This document shows, one piece after another, positions 1 through 8,367 of a stretch of DNA of 28,983 nt. Position numbers and translations under genes: made by a program. The DNA is from a virus. The DNA lies in the IMG/VR virus record IMGVR_UViG_3300036770_007026, positions 1 through 28,983 of that record. One strand, written 5' to 3'. Under the pieces are notes generated by a model. It saw only the letters and a program-made list of their open reading frames with translations, did not search any database and had not been told where the DNA came from. Numbering within the stretch: the stretch's first letter is position 1; every line of letters starts with the position of its first letter.

Positions 1-1299
1 CTGCTGGAAAGATTCGACTCGCATTTCGCTGGTTCCGGCTCCCCGTGGGCTGCTGGCTACAGCAATATCACAGTTAGGATCAACGACACACAAACTCTGA
101 CCGTGACGGGCGCAAGTTTCTCGGGCGGTACTAATTGGAGAGTGGAGGTAGCAGAAACTCCCGCCTCGGATCCCACAGCCGTCACAACAGCGGAATTCTT
201 CTACGATTTCGTCTCAACATTGGAATTAGACAGAGACAATAATAGTTATGCTATAGCACTAGATGACAGCAACTTCCGTGTCAACACTCGCAGAGATATC
301 AGATTAGAATCCGGCGACGATATCTACATCGACGGCCGTAGCAGCATGCGTCTGCGCAACCTCAGTCGCACCAGCGGTATCACCATAGAGACTGACTGGA
401 ATAACGAGGCATATGAATGGCGGTTTGGAGAGGATGGCACTTTCCAAATACCCGGTGACACTGCCGTAGCGGGCCACATAACTGGCACCAGCAGTGCCAG
501 CACTCTGGTGCTTGGGGCTGAACCCAACAGCAATACCTACATCCAACTCAACGACACGGTGGACAGCACTATCAATACCGTGGCCAATCTGGAAATCCGC
601 ACTGATGTCGCTGGCACTGCTAAAACTTGGACATTTGGCACAGATGGTAGCCTAGAGATTCCGGGTGATATCAAGAGCGAAAATGCCGTCAACATTGATA
701 TTAACTTGAGTGATTCTACGCTACGCCGTTGGCGATTTGGTGAGGACGGGGACCTAACTCTGCCCACCGACGGAACTATACAGGTAATCAACGGCAATCT
801 AAGCCTATCCGCTGAAAATTATATCATCATAGATGTCACAGGTAACGGTCAGATCAACATCGGCAATGATAATACAAATGGAACTCCTATTTTATTGGGT
901 AATAAAACCTATGGTGGCACCGTAAATGTTGTTGGAGATTTGAGAATCAGCACAGGAGTGATGGAAAGATTTAGTTCCCTGAGTGGTGCTACAGGAGTAG
1001 TAACCCATAACTGCGCCAATGGTCATATCTTCTATCATACCACACCAAGTGCCAACTGGACAGTTAATCTCACGAATCTTGGTATATTATTAAACCATGC
1101 TACCACTGTAACTGTTGTCATAGAACAGGGCGGAACTGGCTACTATCCAAACGCTGTCCAAATCGATGGCAATGCTGTTCCGTTGGTCTGGCAAGGCAAC
1201 GCTACACCAACTCCAAGCAGTAATAGAATAGATGTGGTCACATTCAGCATACTTTATGACGGCCTATATACCGTGCTCGGACAACTAACAGGATTCTAA
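1..1299 (+). CDS. Tail fibre-like virion protein, 5' truncated
   Basis: The frame is open from base 1, so the GTG at 103 is not the real start and the N-terminus lies outside the window. The visible 432 residues are rich in Thr, Asn, Gly and Ser, as in beta-helical fibre proteins. A WxFGxDGxLxxPxD motif occurs three times, with its Trp at about residues 140, 210 and 244 (bases 418, 628, 730). Such motifs recur in long structural proteins of T4-like marine phages. The C-terminal ~110 residues form a compact module (GHIFYHTTPSANWTVNLTNL ... LYTVLGQLTGF) that I recognise from aquatic-phage fibre tails. Its likely role is in a distal tail fibre or baseplate appendage that contacts the host. The lectin-like gene follows directly, after the TAA. 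The fibre class is well supported; the exact fibre is unknown. Confidence 0.75.
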   Translation: MLERFDSHFAGSGSPWAAGYSNITVRINDTQTLTVTGASFSGGTNWRVEVAETPASDPTAVTTAEFFYDFVSTLELDRDNNSYAIALDDSNFRVNTRRDIRLESGDDIYIDGRSSMRLRNLSRTSGITIETDWNNEAYEWRFGEDGTFQIPGDTAVAGHITGTSSASTLVLGAEPNSNTYIQLNDTVDSTINTVANLEIRTDVAGTAKTWTFGTDGSLEIPGDIKSENAVNIDINLSDSTLRRWRFGEDGDLTLPTDGTIQVINGNLSLSAENYIIIDVTGNGQINIGNDNTNGTPILLGNKTYGGTVNVVGDLRISTGVMERFSSLSGATGVVTHNCANGHIFYHTTPSANWTVNLTNLGILLNHATTVTVVIEQGGTGYYPNAVQIDGNAVPLVWQGNATPTPSSNRIDVVTFSILYDGLYTVLGQLTGF

Positions 1300-2022
1300 A
1301 TGTTTAGTTCATTCTCCGGATCTTTCAGTTATGGTCGTAGGCGGGTTATACCAATAACTCCGCCCGGATTCGCTAATCCCACTCTGACTATAGGATCTGC
1401 GGTCACTGTTCAAGCAACCAGCCCTTTCGCAGGTGGTGGTAACAGTTATAGATTTAGCAGTAGCACCAACAGTTATATCACTACACCAGGTAGCAACGAC
1501 TGGGCAGTAGGCACCGGTGATTTTACCGTGGAATGGTTCAGCAATCAAAGCACCACTTCACAATTTCAAAGAGTATTCACTGTAGGCGATTACCCCAACA
1601 TAAAGATAGGCGTCAGTATAGAGTCAGGCACATTCTACTACTGGGCCAACAACAGTTTCCGCTACAGTTCTTCCGGTGCCACTACTACCAGCACTTGGTA
1701 TCACTGGGCGGTGGTCCGACAGAGTGGCACTACCTATGTTTATAGAAACGGTACCTTGAGAGGCAGCAGTATTTCTGACACTAACAATATCACTGACAAT
1801 ACTACCACATTCGTCGTGGGCAATACCAACACATTTGCTACTAACTCTGCGTTTGTGGGAGATATCACCAACTTTAGATTCGTTAAAGGACTGGCAGTTT
1901 ACACAGGTGCGTTTACCGTGCCTACCGCAGCACTGACCGCAGAATCAGCGGCTAATCCCTACGGTGGAAGCAATACTGTTGCCGTAGGTGAGGGATTCAC
2001 TAAATTGCTGCTGGTGCCTTAA
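1300..2022 (+). CDS. LamG/concanavalin A-like lectin fold protein (putative adhesin)
   Basis: A 240-residue protein starting at the ATG directly after the fibre stop, with a weak AGGA about 10 bases upstream. Residues ~65-215 look like a LamG-type jelly roll: SNDWAVGTGDFTVEWF, then STWYHWAVVRQSGTTYVYRN, then FVGDITNFRFVKGLAVY. These match the usual order of strands and the 'W.H.A.VR..G..Y.Y.NG' signature. Such domains bind carbohydrate and are common at fibre tips, so a receptor-binding or fibre-decorating role is inferred from fold and position. The first ~40 residues are a linker rich in Ser, Gly and Pro. No catalytic residues of a glycanase were seen. Confidence 0.72.
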   Translation: MFSSFSGSFSYGRRRVIPITPPGFANPTLTIGSAVTVQATSPFAGGGNSYRFSSSTNSYITTPGSNDWAVGTGDFTVEWFSNQSTTSQFQRVFTVGDYPNIKIGVSIESGTFYYWANNSFRYSSSGATTTSTWYHWAVVRQSGTTYVYRNGTLRGSSISDTNNITDNTTTFVVGNTNTFATNSAFVGDITNFRFVKGLAVYTGAFTVPTAALTAESAANPYGGSNTVAVGEGFTKLLLVP

Positions 2023-2051
2023 CGGTAAATATACGATAAAGAGAGCGTAAA

Positions 2052-2597
2052 ATGGCCATACAAACGATCAACATAGGTAATGTAGTAAACGATGGATTAG
2101 GTGATGATCTACGAACTGCGTTCCAGAAAGTAAATGCTAATTTCACAGATTTAAATGCTAGCCTAACCGTTACCGCTAAAAACATAGGTATTTCTGGCGA
2201 AGGAATTTTCGCTCAAAAAGTAGGTACTGAACTACAATTCAAAAATATCATAGGTGGTACAAAAATTACTCTCGATGCATTTGATAATCGTATAGTAATT
2301 AATAACACACAAACTGATGCTTTTGAAAACATCACGACACAATCGGGAACGGTTTCGGCAAGCAGTCATACAAATATAACCATACAAGGTGGTAACGATA
2401 TCACCGTCACAGCGGCTAACAATATTATAACCGTCGATACCATATTAGATCTTAATCAAATTCTAACAGTCTATGACTTTGGCCCAATCAATCCACCGTT
2501 CAACAGCGTGATACAATTTCTATCATCAGCGACCAATATCGATTTTGGAACTATAACAATACCCTCTGGATTAGAAATAGATCTAGGGTCAATCTGA
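2052..2597 (+). CDS. Virion structural protein with tail-type N-terminal module
   Basis: 181 residues, preceded by an AAAGAGAG ribosome site. The N-terminus (NIGNVVNDGLGDDLRTAFQK followed by VNANFTDL) is the 'NDGxGDxLRxAFxKVNxNF' module found at the start of many tail and baseplate proteins of T4-like marine phages. The remainder is a Thr/Asn/Ile-rich beta-structured region with repeats such as NITIQGGNDITVTAANNIIT. It probably forms part of a baseplate or fibre connector. The gene at 5094 opens with a related module, suggesting both attach to the same type of partner. No enzymatic motif is present. Confidence 0.65.
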   Translation: MAIQTINIGNVVNDGLGDDLRTAFQKVNANFTDLNASLTVTAKNIGISGEGIFAQKVGTELQFKNIIGGTKITLDAFDNRIVINNTQTDAFENITTQSGTVSASSHTNITIQGGNDITVTAANNIITVDTILDLNQILTVYDFGPINPPFNSVIQFLSSATNIDFGTITIPSGLEIDLGSI

Positions 2598-2607
2598 GGA
2601 GAAAGCA

Positions 2608-5097
2608 GTGGCAGTTACATGGATCACTCCGGCAGGCGACCTAGGCACAGTTACTGAAAGACAGATACTGAATATTCCCGTACAGGCCACAACTGATCAA
2701 GATGCTATTTTTTATTCTTTATTAGCCGGAAATTTGCCTAGAGGACTTAGATTAGAATCAACTACCGGAATAATAAAAGGCAGTGCCACGGAAGTCCGTC
2801 GATTTACCACTAGTCGATTTGTTATCAGAGCCGACGACGGAAAAGATATCGAAGATAGAACTTTCAGTATAAACGTTGATGGATCAGATGTTCCACGCTG
2901 GCTCACTGAACAAGGATTTTTGCAAGTAGGTAACGGGGAAAATTATTTTGTACTAGATAACGAACAAGTAAACTTTGCTCTATCAGCGATTGATTCGGAT
3001 CTAATAGCCGGTGATACTCTAGAATATTACCTAGTTCCGAGCGGAGGAGAGTTACCCCCCGGTCTTTCTTTAAGTCGTGATGGCATAATATCCGGATTCA
3101 CTGATCCTATATTTGCATTAGAAAACGTCACTAATCCCACCGGCGCATTCGACACCAACGGTTACGATATAACTTATTATGATAAACCAGAAGCCAAATC
3201 CAATGGTTTCGATACCTATCTGTATGACAATGTAACTTTTGATTACACAGAACCTAGCAGAGGTCCCAGACGGCTCAGCAGATTCTATACGTTTATTGTA
3301 GCAGTGTCAGATGGCGTCAGTGAAGTAAGAAGAGTGTTCCGTATCTGGGTAGTCACTGAAGAATTTCTGCAGGCAGATAATAGCATTGTTCAAGTCGATA
3401 CTAATTTGTTTCGATCTGACAATACTGGAGACCGAGTTCCTATATGGATCACTGACAGTTACCTAGGAAGATATCGAGCAGATAATTACGTAACTGTATT
3501 CTTAGATGTATACGATCCTCCCAGCCTTTCTGGAGTGATAACCTACTTCCTGCTTTCTATTAATCCAGATGATGGTAGTCCTAGCGTTTTACCTCCCGGA
3601 TTGCAATTAGATACCATAACTGGAGAACTCGCAGGACGGGTTCCGTATCAAAATGCTGTGACTAAAACCTACAAATTTACCATGCAGGCTATAGATTTTC
3701 CAGCATCATTAGCAACTACCACTTATACCTTTGTAGGTATCTGGAACTCGACTAGAGAATATCTTCCTAACGAAGCAGTGACCTACTTAAATCTTATCTT
3801 CATTGCTCTCGAAAGAAATAGAAATGTCATACCAGCAGAAGGCACCATATGGAATCAAGCAGTGGCCACTGCAGAAAAAACTTTCACCATAGACATCATT
3901 GGAGAAATAGAAAGCGCCATAGAGTGGATTTCAGATTCTGATCGAGGATCTATTCGACCTAATCAACCCAGTGCATTATTCGTAGAAGCACGTAGTCTCT
4001 ACTATGGCGGCAAGGTAGTCTACGAATTGACTTCGGGTGTTTTACCTCCAGGACTAACTTTATTAAGTACCGGTATCATACAAGGCAAGGTAAAACAATT
4101 CGCCGATGATCAAGGACCTGGAATCATAAGATTTTACGAAAGAGTCGATAGTATAAATCTGTTGGAAGACAGTTCAAGTCTATCCAGAGATTACACATCG
4201 GCATCGTTTGATAACGGATCTACTACATTCGATCGAAAATTTACATTTTCAATCAAAGCCAGAGATACTGCTAATTTTGCAGAAAACATAAAAGATTTTT
4301 CAATATTTGTAGATACTCAAGTAGAGAAATCTTTCGCTAATTTATATTTCAAAGCGTTTCAGAATAAAGCAAAAAGATTAGAATGGTACGATTTTATCAC
4401 TAACAGTGATATTTTTCGAAGTGAAGAAATATATCGATACGGAGATCCAAATTTCGGGATACAATCCGAATTACGTATATTAGTATATGCTGGAATAGAA
4501 AGCGTAGATGCTGTAAAATATGTACAGGCAATGAGTCGAAATCATTATCGAAAACAGATTCATTTTGGAGATCTCAAATTTGCAGCAGCCAAAGATCTCG
4601 TAACTCAAGAAACGATTTATGAAGTGATATATGTAGATGTGGTAGATGATCTAGAAAAAAATGGAAAAAGTATCAGTCAAACAGTCTATTTGCCAGATAA
4701 CATTAACAGCAAGGTATTGGTTAGTTACGATGCTATTAAGATCGACAGCGATATTCCATTAGTCAGCGATCGAGACCATCAACGAATATTTCCAAATAGT
4801 ATTAAAAACATGAGAAAACGCATCAAGGCAATCGGTGAAAGAGATCGTACATTTTTACCACTTTGGATGCGATCTATTCAAAGTGACAATTTCGTTGAAA
4901 CCGGATACGTTAAATCTTTGATTTTATGTTACCTTAAACCTGGTTTCAGCGAATCAGTAATTTCTCGAATCAAATCTATCGATTACGATTTCAAAAGCAT
5001 AGATTTTACTGTAGATCGATATGTAATAGATATTTTAGACGGACAAATAGAGGATAAATACCTAGCATTTCCGCAACGTGGAGAAAAATTACCGTGA
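2608..5097 (+). CDS. Large virion protein with four Ig-like (He_PIG) repeats
   Basis: 829 residues from a GTG start, supported by GAGGAG seven bases upstream (2596-2601). Four putative Ig repeats are marked by the LPxGLxLxxxTGxIxG signature: at residue ~43 (LPRGLRLESTTGIIKG), ~148 (LPPGLSLSRDGIISG), ~328 (LPPGLQLDTITGELAG) and ~479 (LPPGLTLLSTGIIQG). The last ~260 residues are more polar, lack such repeats and may form a separate attachment domain. Ig-like repeats of this kind decorate phage tails and give weak carbohydrate contacts. With fibre genes on both sides, a tail or baseplate-associated structural role is likely. The 3' end overlaps the next GTG start by four bases (GTGA), implying coupled translation. 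Confidence 0.72.
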   Translation: MAVTWITPAGDLGTVTERQILNIPVQATTDQDAIFYSLLAGNLPRGLRLESTTGIIKGSATEVRRFTTSRFVIRADDGKDIEDRTFSINVDGSDVPRWLTEQGFLQVGNGENYFVLDNEQVNFALSAIDSDLIAGDTLEYYLVPSGGELPPGLSLSRDGIISGFTDPIFALENVTNPTGAFDTNGYDITYYDKPEAKSNGFDTYLYDNVTFDYTEPSRGPRRLSRFYTFIVAVSDGVSEVRRVFRIWVVTEEFLQADNSIVQVDTNLFRSDNTGDRVPIWITDSYLGRYRADNYVTVFLDVYDPPSLSGVITYFLLSINPDDGSPSVLPPGLQLDTITGELAGRVPYQNAVTKTYKFTMQAIDFPASLATTTYTFVGIWNSTREYLPNEAVTYLNLIFIALERNRNVIPAEGTIWNQAVATAEKTFTIDIIGEIESAIEWISDSDRGSIRPNQPSALFVEARSLYYGGKVVYELTSGVLPPGLTLLSTGIIQGKVKQFADDQGPGIIRFYERVDSINLLEDSSSLSRDYTSASFDNGSTTFDRKFTFSIKARDTANFAENIKDFSIFVDTQVEKSFANLYFKAFQNKAKRLEWYDFITNSDIFRSEEIYRYGDPNFGIQSELRILVYAGIESVDAVKYVQAMSRNHYRKQIHFGDLKFAAAKDLVTQETIYEVIYVDVVDDLEKNGKSISQTVYLPDNINSKVLVSYDAIKIDSDIPLVSDRDHQRIFPNSIKNMRKRIKAIGERDRTFLPLWMRSIQSDNFVETGYVKSLILCYLKPGFSESVISRIKSIDYDFKSIDFTVDRYVIDILDGQIEDKYLAFPQRGEKLP
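5053..5060 (+). promoter_or_regulatory. T4-late-like promoter box GATAAATA
   Basis: The octamer GATAAATA, followed by C, lies 33 bases before the GTG start at 5094. The T4 late promoter consensus is TATAAATA at -10 with no -35 element. The box sits inside the end of the upstream coding region, so chance is possible, but the same octamer precedes 10884, 19992 and 26476. Confidence 0.4.
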
Positions 5098-5678
5098 GTA
5101 ACATCAATTATTTGGGCATAAATGAAAACTTTCCTGTAGCAGGAGAGGACAATGACACGCAGGTATTCCGTGACAATTTTGATACCATCAAAACCAGTTT
5201 ACAGATAGCCAAAGATGAAATTACAGATTTAGAAGATAACACGGCTAGATTAGATATAGACAATGATTTCAATCGGACTCTTATAACTCGCGCAGTTATG
5301 CAAGATAATTATGAAAAAAGATTTGACGGCGGAACTATCACAGCACCATTAGTGATTGATTTCGAAAACGGTTCATATCAGATTTTTCGATTTGGCGCAG
5401 ATACTGTGATTGAGTTTTTAAACTTTCCAGACAGTAATACAATACCTCCAAGCGTAGGTAAACTCACTTTAGAATTATACGGCGACGGTACCACACGTAC
5501 CTTAACATTTAGTACCAGCGGCGGCACAGTATTAAAAAAGAACAGCACTTTTCCTGCACCGTTTACAGTTACCAGTCAAGAATTAGCGGCAGGTGGTGGG
5601 AACCCGATTATCGTCGAAGTTTGGCGACATAAATCAGACAGGATTTTTCTCAATTATCTAGGGCAGTTCGCATCATAA
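5094..5678 (+). CDS. Virion structural protein, tail/baseplate module family
   Basis: 194 residues from a GTG start, with GGAG ten bases upstream. The start overlaps the stop of the Ig-repeat gene (GTGA). The N-terminus (NYLGINENFPVAGEDNDTQV, then FRDNFDTIKTSLQIAKDEI) is the second recognisable tail module of T4-like marine phages, 'FPxxGxDNDTQxFRDNFxxIKxxL'. It is followed by a short predicted coiled coil around residues 30-55. The C-terminal half is a beta-rich domain ending RIFLNYLGQFAS. Probably a baseplate or fibre connector made with the preceding proteins. Its enzymatic role, if any, is not visible. Confidence 0.65.
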   Translation: MSNINYLGINENFPVAGEDNDTQVFRDNFDTIKTSLQIAKDEITDLEDNTARLDIDNDFNRTLITRAVMQDNYEKRFDGGTITAPLVIDFENGSYQIFRFGADTVIEFLNFPDSNTIPPSVGKLTLELYGDGTTRTLTFSTSGGTVLKKNSTFPAPFTVTSQELAAGGGNPIIVEVWRHKSDRIFLNYLGQFAS

Positions 5679-5679
5679 A

Positions 5680-5916
5680 ATGTTTTATCCATTTGAACAA
5701 AATCTTTCTGAATTGAAAGATAATGAATTGGAAGAAAAAGTCCAGGAATTAACTAAAAAATATTATCAGGCATCGCGGTTAGGCAAGCCAGAACTGTTGA
5801 CACAAATCTCTACGTTTGTTACAATGTATAAAGATGAATTATCAAAAAGATATTATCAACGTACACAGACCGAACTCAATGGCGATTTGGATCAACTGAT
5901 CAATGTTAACAAATAA
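5680..5916 (+). CDS. Conserved small hypothetical protein
   Basis: 78 residues, starting one base after the previous stop. It is strongly charged and helical, with a probable coiled coil over residues 8-60 (SELKDNELEEKVQELTKKYY). It has no Cys, no membrane segment and no catalytic motif. It is followed with a 14-base overlap by the DnaE-like gene, so the two are probably co-translated. I cannot assign a function. Confidence 0.6.
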   Translation: MFYPFEQNLSELKDNELEEKVQELTKKYYQASRLGKPELLTQISTFVTMYKDELSKRYYQRTQTELNGDLDQLINVNK

Positions 5917-6367
5917 ATTAGAAGCAATCACTGAAGCGGTAATGATTCACGGTCCGGAAATTTTATCCGACTGCACGATTTCTTCAGAAGATCTGATTCA
6001 ATATCTAGATAGGATTTCTAAAGAAAAATTACTTTATCCAAAACCACTAGATAAAATAGATGTCGAAAAATGGTTTATTCCAGAAAATTATATAAACATG
6101 GACATCGAAGAATTTTTAATTAATCTCTGCCCAAAAGAAAATCAAGATAGATTGATCAAAGAATTAGAACTATTTCATAGATACAAAATGATTCCTGTTC
6201 TAAAAGCAATGAAATATATAGTAGATACGCTGAGAAAAAATAACATAGTATGGGGTGTAGGACGTGGGTCTAGTGTCGCTAGTTATGTGCTCTTTTTACT
6301 AGGTGTACATAGGATCGACAGTGTTAAATACGAATTACCAATAGAAGAATTCTTTAAGGAGATATAA
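5903..6367 (+). CDS. Short DnaE-like protein (Pol III alpha pre-catalytic segment only)
   Basis: 154 residues. Residues 85-154 resemble the part of bacterial DNA polymerase III alpha just before its active site: a helical stretch (KELELFHRYKMIPVLKAMKY), then VWGVGRGSSVASYVLFLLG, then IDSVKYELPIEEFF. In DnaE the equivalent is PxGPGRGSxAGSLVxYxLxIT, then IDPLxxxLxFERFLN, followed at once by the catalytic PDFDxD. The phage protein stops right where the aspartates would begin. It therefore keeps the GRGS nucleotide/phosphate-contact motif but cannot polymerise. The phage has its own family B polymerase at 28129. It may be a regulatory or accessory replication protein, or a decoy. Resemblance is clear by eye; function is unknown. 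Confidence 0.6.
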   Translation: MLTNKLEAITEAVMIHGPEILSDCTISSEDLIQYLDRISKEKLLYPKPLDKIDVEKWFIPENYINMDIEEFLINLCPKENQDRLIKELELFHRYKMIPVLKAMKYIVDTLRKNNIVWGVGRGSSVASYVLFLLGVHRIDSVKYELPIEEFFKEI

Positions 6368-6368
6368 A

Positions 6369-6599
6369 ATGGGTAGAGTCTACACAAGCATGCAAGGTAA
6401 ACCGATAGATATGGACAGGTTGTCTTTAAAAAACGAACTTACTCCTGCTATCGGAAACATGAAGGTAAACGCCAGGGGAGACGAATTAGGACCGGGCGGT
6501 CAAATCTTAAGAACCAGAGAACAGATATTACAGGATTATTATAAAAATAATCCCAGAGCACTCAAAGAAGAAGTTGCTACGAGAGGAAATAAAAAATAA
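6369..6599 (+). CDS. Conserved small hypothetical protein of T4-like phages
   Basis: 76 residues with a strong AAGGAGATAT ribosome site. The sequence contains a Gly-rich central stretch (VNARGDELGPGGQILRTREQ) and begins GRVYTSMQGKPIDMDRL, a pattern I associate with small conserved proteins of marine T4-like phages. It is basic and probably partly disordered, with no membrane segment or Cys. Its stop overlaps the start of the co-chaperonin gene (TAATG), so the two are co-expressed. Function unknown. Confidence 0.65.
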   Translation: MGRVYTSMQGKPIDMDRLSLKNELTPAIGNMKVNARGDELGPGGQILRTREQILQDYYKNNPRALKEEVATRGNKK

Positions 6600-6958
6600 T
6601 GAGTTCGTCGTATACTGTCAAACATGTCAAAATACGTGCATTGCACGACAATATTATCGTGACTGGAATGAATTTCGGTGAAAGAAAGACGCAGGGCGGA
6701 ATCGTATTGCGCAGCGATGACGGGAAAAGTCACGGCATTAGGCCGCGATGGGGTCAGATATATAAAATCGGACCTGAACAAAAAGAATTCAGTATCGGTC
6801 AATGGATCTTGATAGAACATGGTCGATGGACCAGAAGAGTTCGTATAGACGACGGCGAAAGTGAAAAAGATATTTGGCGAATAGATACCAATGCTATTTT
6901 GGCAGTATCAGACGATGCACCTGATGCAGATTCTGAAATAATAGTAGACAGCATCTAA
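6599..6958 (+). CDS. GroES/gp31-like co-chaperonin
   Basis: 119 residues, longer than host GroES (~97) and similar to T4 gp31 (~111). Residues 10-24 (VKIRALHDNIIVTGM) match the first GroES strand. A mobile loop follows at 27-40 with GGIVL at 33-37, the segment that docks on GroEL. PRWGQIYKIGPEQ (49-61) and GQWILIEHGRWTRR (67-80) are further conserved strands, and DTNAILAVSD closes the barrel. In T4, gp31 replaces GroES so that GroEL can fold the major capsid protein; the same role is inferred. The extra acidic C-terminal tail (after ~105) is not typical of GroES. Confidence 0.85.
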   Translation: MSSSYTVKHVKIRALHDNIIVTGMNFGERKTQGGIVLRSDDGKSHGIRPRWGQIYKIGPEQKEFSIGQWILIEHGRWTRRVRIDDGESEKDIWRIDTNAILAVSDDAPDADSEIIVDSI

Positions 6959-6959
6959 C

Positions 6960-7199
6960 ATGGGTTTGAAAAAAAACTGGGACGTTTTCGATATCGCTAA
7001 TCAAATTAATGCATTGGCCAGAGAATGTTCCAGTCCATATAACGACGGTTTCACAGCATTTGAATTTAAAAAAGATCTCTATCAGATCAAAAATGCCATA
7101 GATCATGCTCTTAAAATATCTCCAGACTTTGGAGATATGGAGCAACAGTGGTTGACAGAACAGGAAAAAAAGCGTATCATTAAGCATCTAAAGTCTTAA
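6960..7199 (+). CDS. Conserved small hypothetical protein
   Basis: 79 residues, starting just after the co-chaperonin stop. It opens MGLKKNWDVFDIANQINAL and has a short central motif ARECSSPYNDGF with one Cys, then a charged helical C-terminus. This arrangement is familiar from marine T4-like phages but has no known function. There is no membrane segment. It ends directly before a good AAGGAGAT site that serves mazG. Confidence 0.6.
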   Translation: MGLKKNWDVFDIANQINALARECSSPYNDGFTAFEFKKDLYQIKNAIDHALKISPDFGDMEQQWLTEQEKKRIIKHLKS

Positions 7200-7208
7200 G
7201 GAGATACG

Positions 7209-7610
7209 ATGACTAATCCATTCCTGGATCAAGAAAAATTTATGAGAGCGTGTGGTCAGACCACGGACCAACGCAATGCTGATCAATTTAACATGTACCT
7301 TCAACTTATCGAAGAAGAAGCCGAAGAACTGAATCAGGCTATCAAAAACAAAGATAAAGTAGAAATGTTAGATGCGTTAATTGATATGCTAGTTGTTACT
7401 GTGGGTGCGATACATTCTCTTGGTGCAGACGGCGAAGGAGCATGGAACGAAGTGATGCGCACTAACTTTGCTAAAGTCGATCCGGAAACTGGAAAAGTCC
7501 GTAAGCGAGAAGATGGCAAGGTACTAAAGCCAGAAGGTTGGCAGCCACCTAATCTTAAACCATATCTTAACAAAGAATCATCTTATCTAAGACAAGGTTA
7601 TGAACAATGA
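7209..7610 (+). CDS. mazG: MazG-like nucleotide pyrophosphohydrolase
   Basis: 133 residues preceded by AAGGAGAT. The all-alpha MazG metal-binding pattern is present: EEEAEE at 35-40, then E52, D55 and D59 in VEMLDALIDMLVV. This is the EExxE...ExxD arrangement that binds Mg2+ and cleaves NTPs to NMP and PPi. The N-terminus (FMRACGQTT) and the C-terminal DPETGKVRKREDGKVLKPEG extension match the short phage form. Phage MazG proteins are thought to clean up or re-balance nucleotide pools, or to alter alarmone levels, during infection. The physiological substrate cannot be read from the sequence. It overlaps the next start by four bases (ATGA). Confidence 0.8.
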   Translation: MTNPFLDQEKFMRACGQTTDQRNADQFNMYLQLIEEEAEELNQAIKNKDKVEMLDALIDMLVVTVGAIHSLGADGEGAWNEVMRTNFAKVDPETGKVRKREDGKVLKPEGWQPPNLKPYLNKESSYLRQGYEQ

Positions 7611-8356
7611 CTGTTAATGTTTATTGGACTAGATCAAATCCGGGATGGGGCGATCTAGAAAAATTAGGCTTTCCTACCAGCACATACATGAGTCCCATGC
7701 GCATCGAGGAACCAGTATCTCTCATCAAACACCTAGATTATAAAAATTTTTTCGGACCTCTTGTTAGTAAATGCCCAGCAGTGATCGATGATTTGAAAAA
7801 TACCTTTGTTATCAAAAGTCCTGTTGATCTTACTCTATACATTGAAAATAATTCTTTTAAAATAGATCATCAAGAATTGGACTTCGCCCAATCATTTATA
7901 GGTGAACCCCAGGGAAAATTCGGAGTGCATCAGTTATCTTTCTGTTACAATTTTTTCAGCGAAAAAAGTTTAACTATAACTCAGTTGCCCGCATTTTATG
8001 ACAGTAATAGTTTTATTAATAATACCTTTGCTATATCTGGTAGTTTTGATATTGGACGCTGGTATAGACCTTCCGGTAAACCTGCGTTTATTATAAAACC
8101 AGACGCTAAGAAAATAACTATAAAGCAAGGTGATGCCTTGCTTTATGTAAAATTTAATACACCAGACAAAATTAAACTAGTCGAATTCGATGACAGCGAA
8201 TTTTTAGCAATGAAAGAACGCAGTCCAGAATGGATCTGCGGGACACTAAAAAGGCACACAAACAGTATTATATCCCTATCAAAATGTTACGAAATATTCG
8301 ATCAATACAAAATGCGCAGGCGTGTTTTAAAAACAATTAAGAAAAATTTAATTTAA
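7607..8356 (+). CDS. Conserved hypothetical protein (249 aa)
   Basis: Starts in the ATGA overlap with mazG. Mixed alpha/beta composition with many aromatic residues, opening VNVYWTRSNPGWGDLEKLG and containing FDIGRWYRPSGKPAFIIKP around residues 148-166. It is soluble, with no signal peptide. The pattern is familiar from marine T4-like phages, where it stays unassigned. Position between MazG and the clamp loader gives only a loose hint of a role in nucleotide or replication metabolism. Confidence 0.6.
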   Translation: MTVNVYWTRSNPGWGDLEKLGFPTSTYMSPMRIEEPVSLIKHLDYKNFFGPLVSKCPAVIDDLKNTFVIKSPVDLTLYIENNSFKIDHQELDFAQSFIGEPQGKFGVHQLSFCYNFFSEKSLTITQLPAFYDSNSFINNTFAISGSFDIGRWYRPSGKPAFIIKPDAKKITIKQGDALLYVKFNTPDKIKLVEFDDSEFLAMKERSPEWICGTLKRHTNSIISLSKCYEIFDQYKMRRRVLKTIKKNLI

Positions 8357-8367
8357 AAGGCTCAACA

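Noticed and set aside
103-1299. Fibre CDS starting at GTG 103
   Set aside because: The frame is open from base 1 with fibre-like sequence and no ribosome site before 103, so the gene is cut by the window edge.
2024-2041. GGTAAATA and GATAAAGA in the gap before 2052 as late promoters
   Set aside because: Each has two or more differences from TATAAATA; too weak to list as a feature.
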